A stretch of DNA of 7,709 nucleotides from Patescibacteria group bacterium (GTDB taxonomy: Bacteria; Patescibacteriota; Gracilibacteria; BD1-5; UBA6164), in contig JAAZVM010000019.1 of the NCBI GenBank assembly GCA_018623505.1, forward strand, positions 1 through 7,709, written 5' to 3'. The position numbers and the translations under genes were made by a program. Shown here piece by piece: positions 6,509 to 7,709 of this stretch. Under the pieces are notes generated by a model. The model worked only from the letters and a program-made list of their open reading frames with translations. It was not told the origin of the DNA and did no database searches. Within the stretch, counting starts at the first letter, position 1. Each line of letters opens with the position of its first letter.

Positions 6509-7709
6509 TTAATTGAATTTTTCTAATATATCTATAAATTGTTTTTTAGTTCATTTTTTTATATTAATATCCTCTGGAAATGAGTTATAAAAAACACTTC
6601 ACCATTTAGAGTTGATTCTATCATCTAATAAAACAACTATTCCTGTATCTGTTTTTGTTCTAATCAATCTTCAGAATCATTGCTTAAGCTTTAATATAGC
6701 TTTAGGGATTGAGTAATCATTAAAACTATCTTTAAAAAAAACACTTCTTGCTTGGAAAATTGGATCTGTAGGCACCTGAAAAGGGAACTTATGTATGACA
6801 AGATATTTTAAATCCTCTCAAGGAATATCAACTCACTCCCAAAAACTATCTGTTCATAGCAAGATTGAATCATTGGGATTATCCAAAAACATTGATAAAA
6901 GCTTAGTTTTACTTCATCAAATAGATTGAGCATATAAATTTATTCATGACTTCTTTAGCTCCATATTACAATAACTATATATAGATTTAATAGAGTTAAA
7001 ACTAGTTAATAATGTCAAAGTATTTCATTTAACTGATAAGTAAAAATCTTTAAGAAAAGCATTTATTTCTTCTGAATTGTTTTTTATATTTCAAATATCA
7101 GTTGGAATAAAAAGAGTGGATTGTTTTTTATAATCAAAATCACTTTCTAAACTATGGAAAACAAATGAATCTAGATTGAAAATATTTTTTACATAATCAA
7201 AACTTCATCATATACTTAAGGTAGCTGAAGTTAAAACACAACTATCTAATCTTGACCAAAGATTTTTATTTAAAAAATCTCATGGATTAAGTAGTGTATA
7301 ATCAAAGTAAATTCATAGATAATCATTCAAACTTAATATCTTTATAAATTTTTTATCTGATTCTTTGTCAAAGAGCACATCTAAACTTTTCCCTATATTA
7401 TCAATAAAAAACATATCATTGGTAAAGTCATACTCTTTTTTTGTTTTTAAATTGTCTACAATGTCAATAATTAAAACTTTTATCTTTGATAAAGTATCCT
7501 TAAAGTCTAAGTCATTATAAAAGTCTTCTTTTATAAGTATTGTTTTATACTGTTGATTTCATGGTATTTTTGAATTTAAATAAGAAAATATATAATCATC
7601 AATTAATCATAAATAATTTATTAATTCATTTTTTTTGTTTAAAAAATCAATTTTATCAATCTTTTTTTGATTTAATATTTTTTCAATATTTAAAAAACTA
7701 TCAATTATA
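6509..7709 (-). CDS. dinG: DinG/XPD-type superfamily 2 DNA helicase, C-terminal part (N-terminus outside window)
   Basis: 399 residues plus TAA are visible; the protein continues past the right edge. Helicase motifs of the second RecA-like domain are clear. Motif III-like VLTSATLSIGGSFDYV is at about 7200-7240. GTDSFWEGVDIPGEDLKYL followed by IHKFPFQVPTDPI (motif V region) is at about 6790-6860. Motif VI, QGFGRLIRTKTDTGIVVLLD, is near 6630-6682. The FWEGVD/PGE wording is typical of DinG/YoaA, 5'-3' helicases that unwind DNA and R-loop or D-loop substrates in repair. Walker A, DEAH box and any iron-sulfur cysteines would be upstream and cannot be checked. 18 of 20 visible glycines are TGA, including both in QGFGR. 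It ends 3 nt before a terminator, so it is a separate unit from the pilus operon. Confidence 0.9.

Noticed and set aside
831..7709. A run of pseudogenes with many premature TGA stops
   Set aside because: All TGA positions fall at glycines, including invariant ones, with no frameshifts and clean TAA/TAG ends, so the genes are intact under table 25.
1..7709. Genes on the plus strand, tRNA genes, CRISPR repeats or insertion-sequence ends
   Set aside because: No supported open frame remains on the plus strand once minus-strand genes are read with table 25, and no cloverleaf, regularly spaced repeats or terminal inverted repeats with transposase were seen.

Overview
The window is AT-rich (roughly a quarter G+C by eye) and almost entirely coding, with every gene on the minus strand. 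Under the standard code it looks like debris, because each gene is cut by many in-frame TGA codons. Read with TGA as glycine it resolves into six clean genes. Two proofs: the Walker A loop of the pilus ATPase (GPTGSGKST) and the SAM-binding loop of the methyltransferase (DIGCGGGG) both need glycine exactly where TGA stands. UGA=Gly is translation table 25, known from Candidatus Absconditabacteria (SR1) and Candidatus Gracilibacteria (BD1-5), so the DNA very likely comes from one of these two lineages of ultrasmall CPR/Patescibacteria. The sequence does not say which.

Layout in transcription order (high to low coordinates). (1) 7709-6509: the C-terminal 399 residues of a DinG/XPD-type superfamily 2 helicase, closed by a strong intrinsic terminator (6477-6505). 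(2) 6478-1773: a four-gene type IV pilus operon. A good sigma70-like promoter (TTGATA-17-TATTAT) leads into a one-pass membrane protein of unknown function, a long PilO-like inner-membrane protein, the assembly ATPase PilB and the platform protein PilC, with gaps of 1 to 22 nt, ending in a 10-bp hairpin plus T7 terminator. (3) 1771-831: a methyltransferase with its own promoter. (4) 830-1: an exported SLH-domain (surface-layer type) protein running off the left edge, preceded by a long (about 245 nt) untranslated leader full of hairpins.

The most striking regulatory signal is an 18-bp direct-repeat box, TTCACA-WWWTC-TTCACAT, found twice: upstream of the methyltransferase promoter and upstream of the predicted SLH-gene promoter. 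In both cases it starts exactly 39 bp upstream of the predicted -10 hexamer. This looks like the operator of an OmpR/PhoB-family activator that co-regulates the two genes.

The SLH gene also differs from its neighbours in codon use: none of its nine visible glycines is encoded by TGA, against 110 of 134 in the other genes. Together the genes describe cell-surface machinery: pilus assembly, an abundant exported envelope protein, and a methyltransferase tied to it by regulation. No RNA genes, insertion sequences, CRISPR arrays or integration sites were seen.
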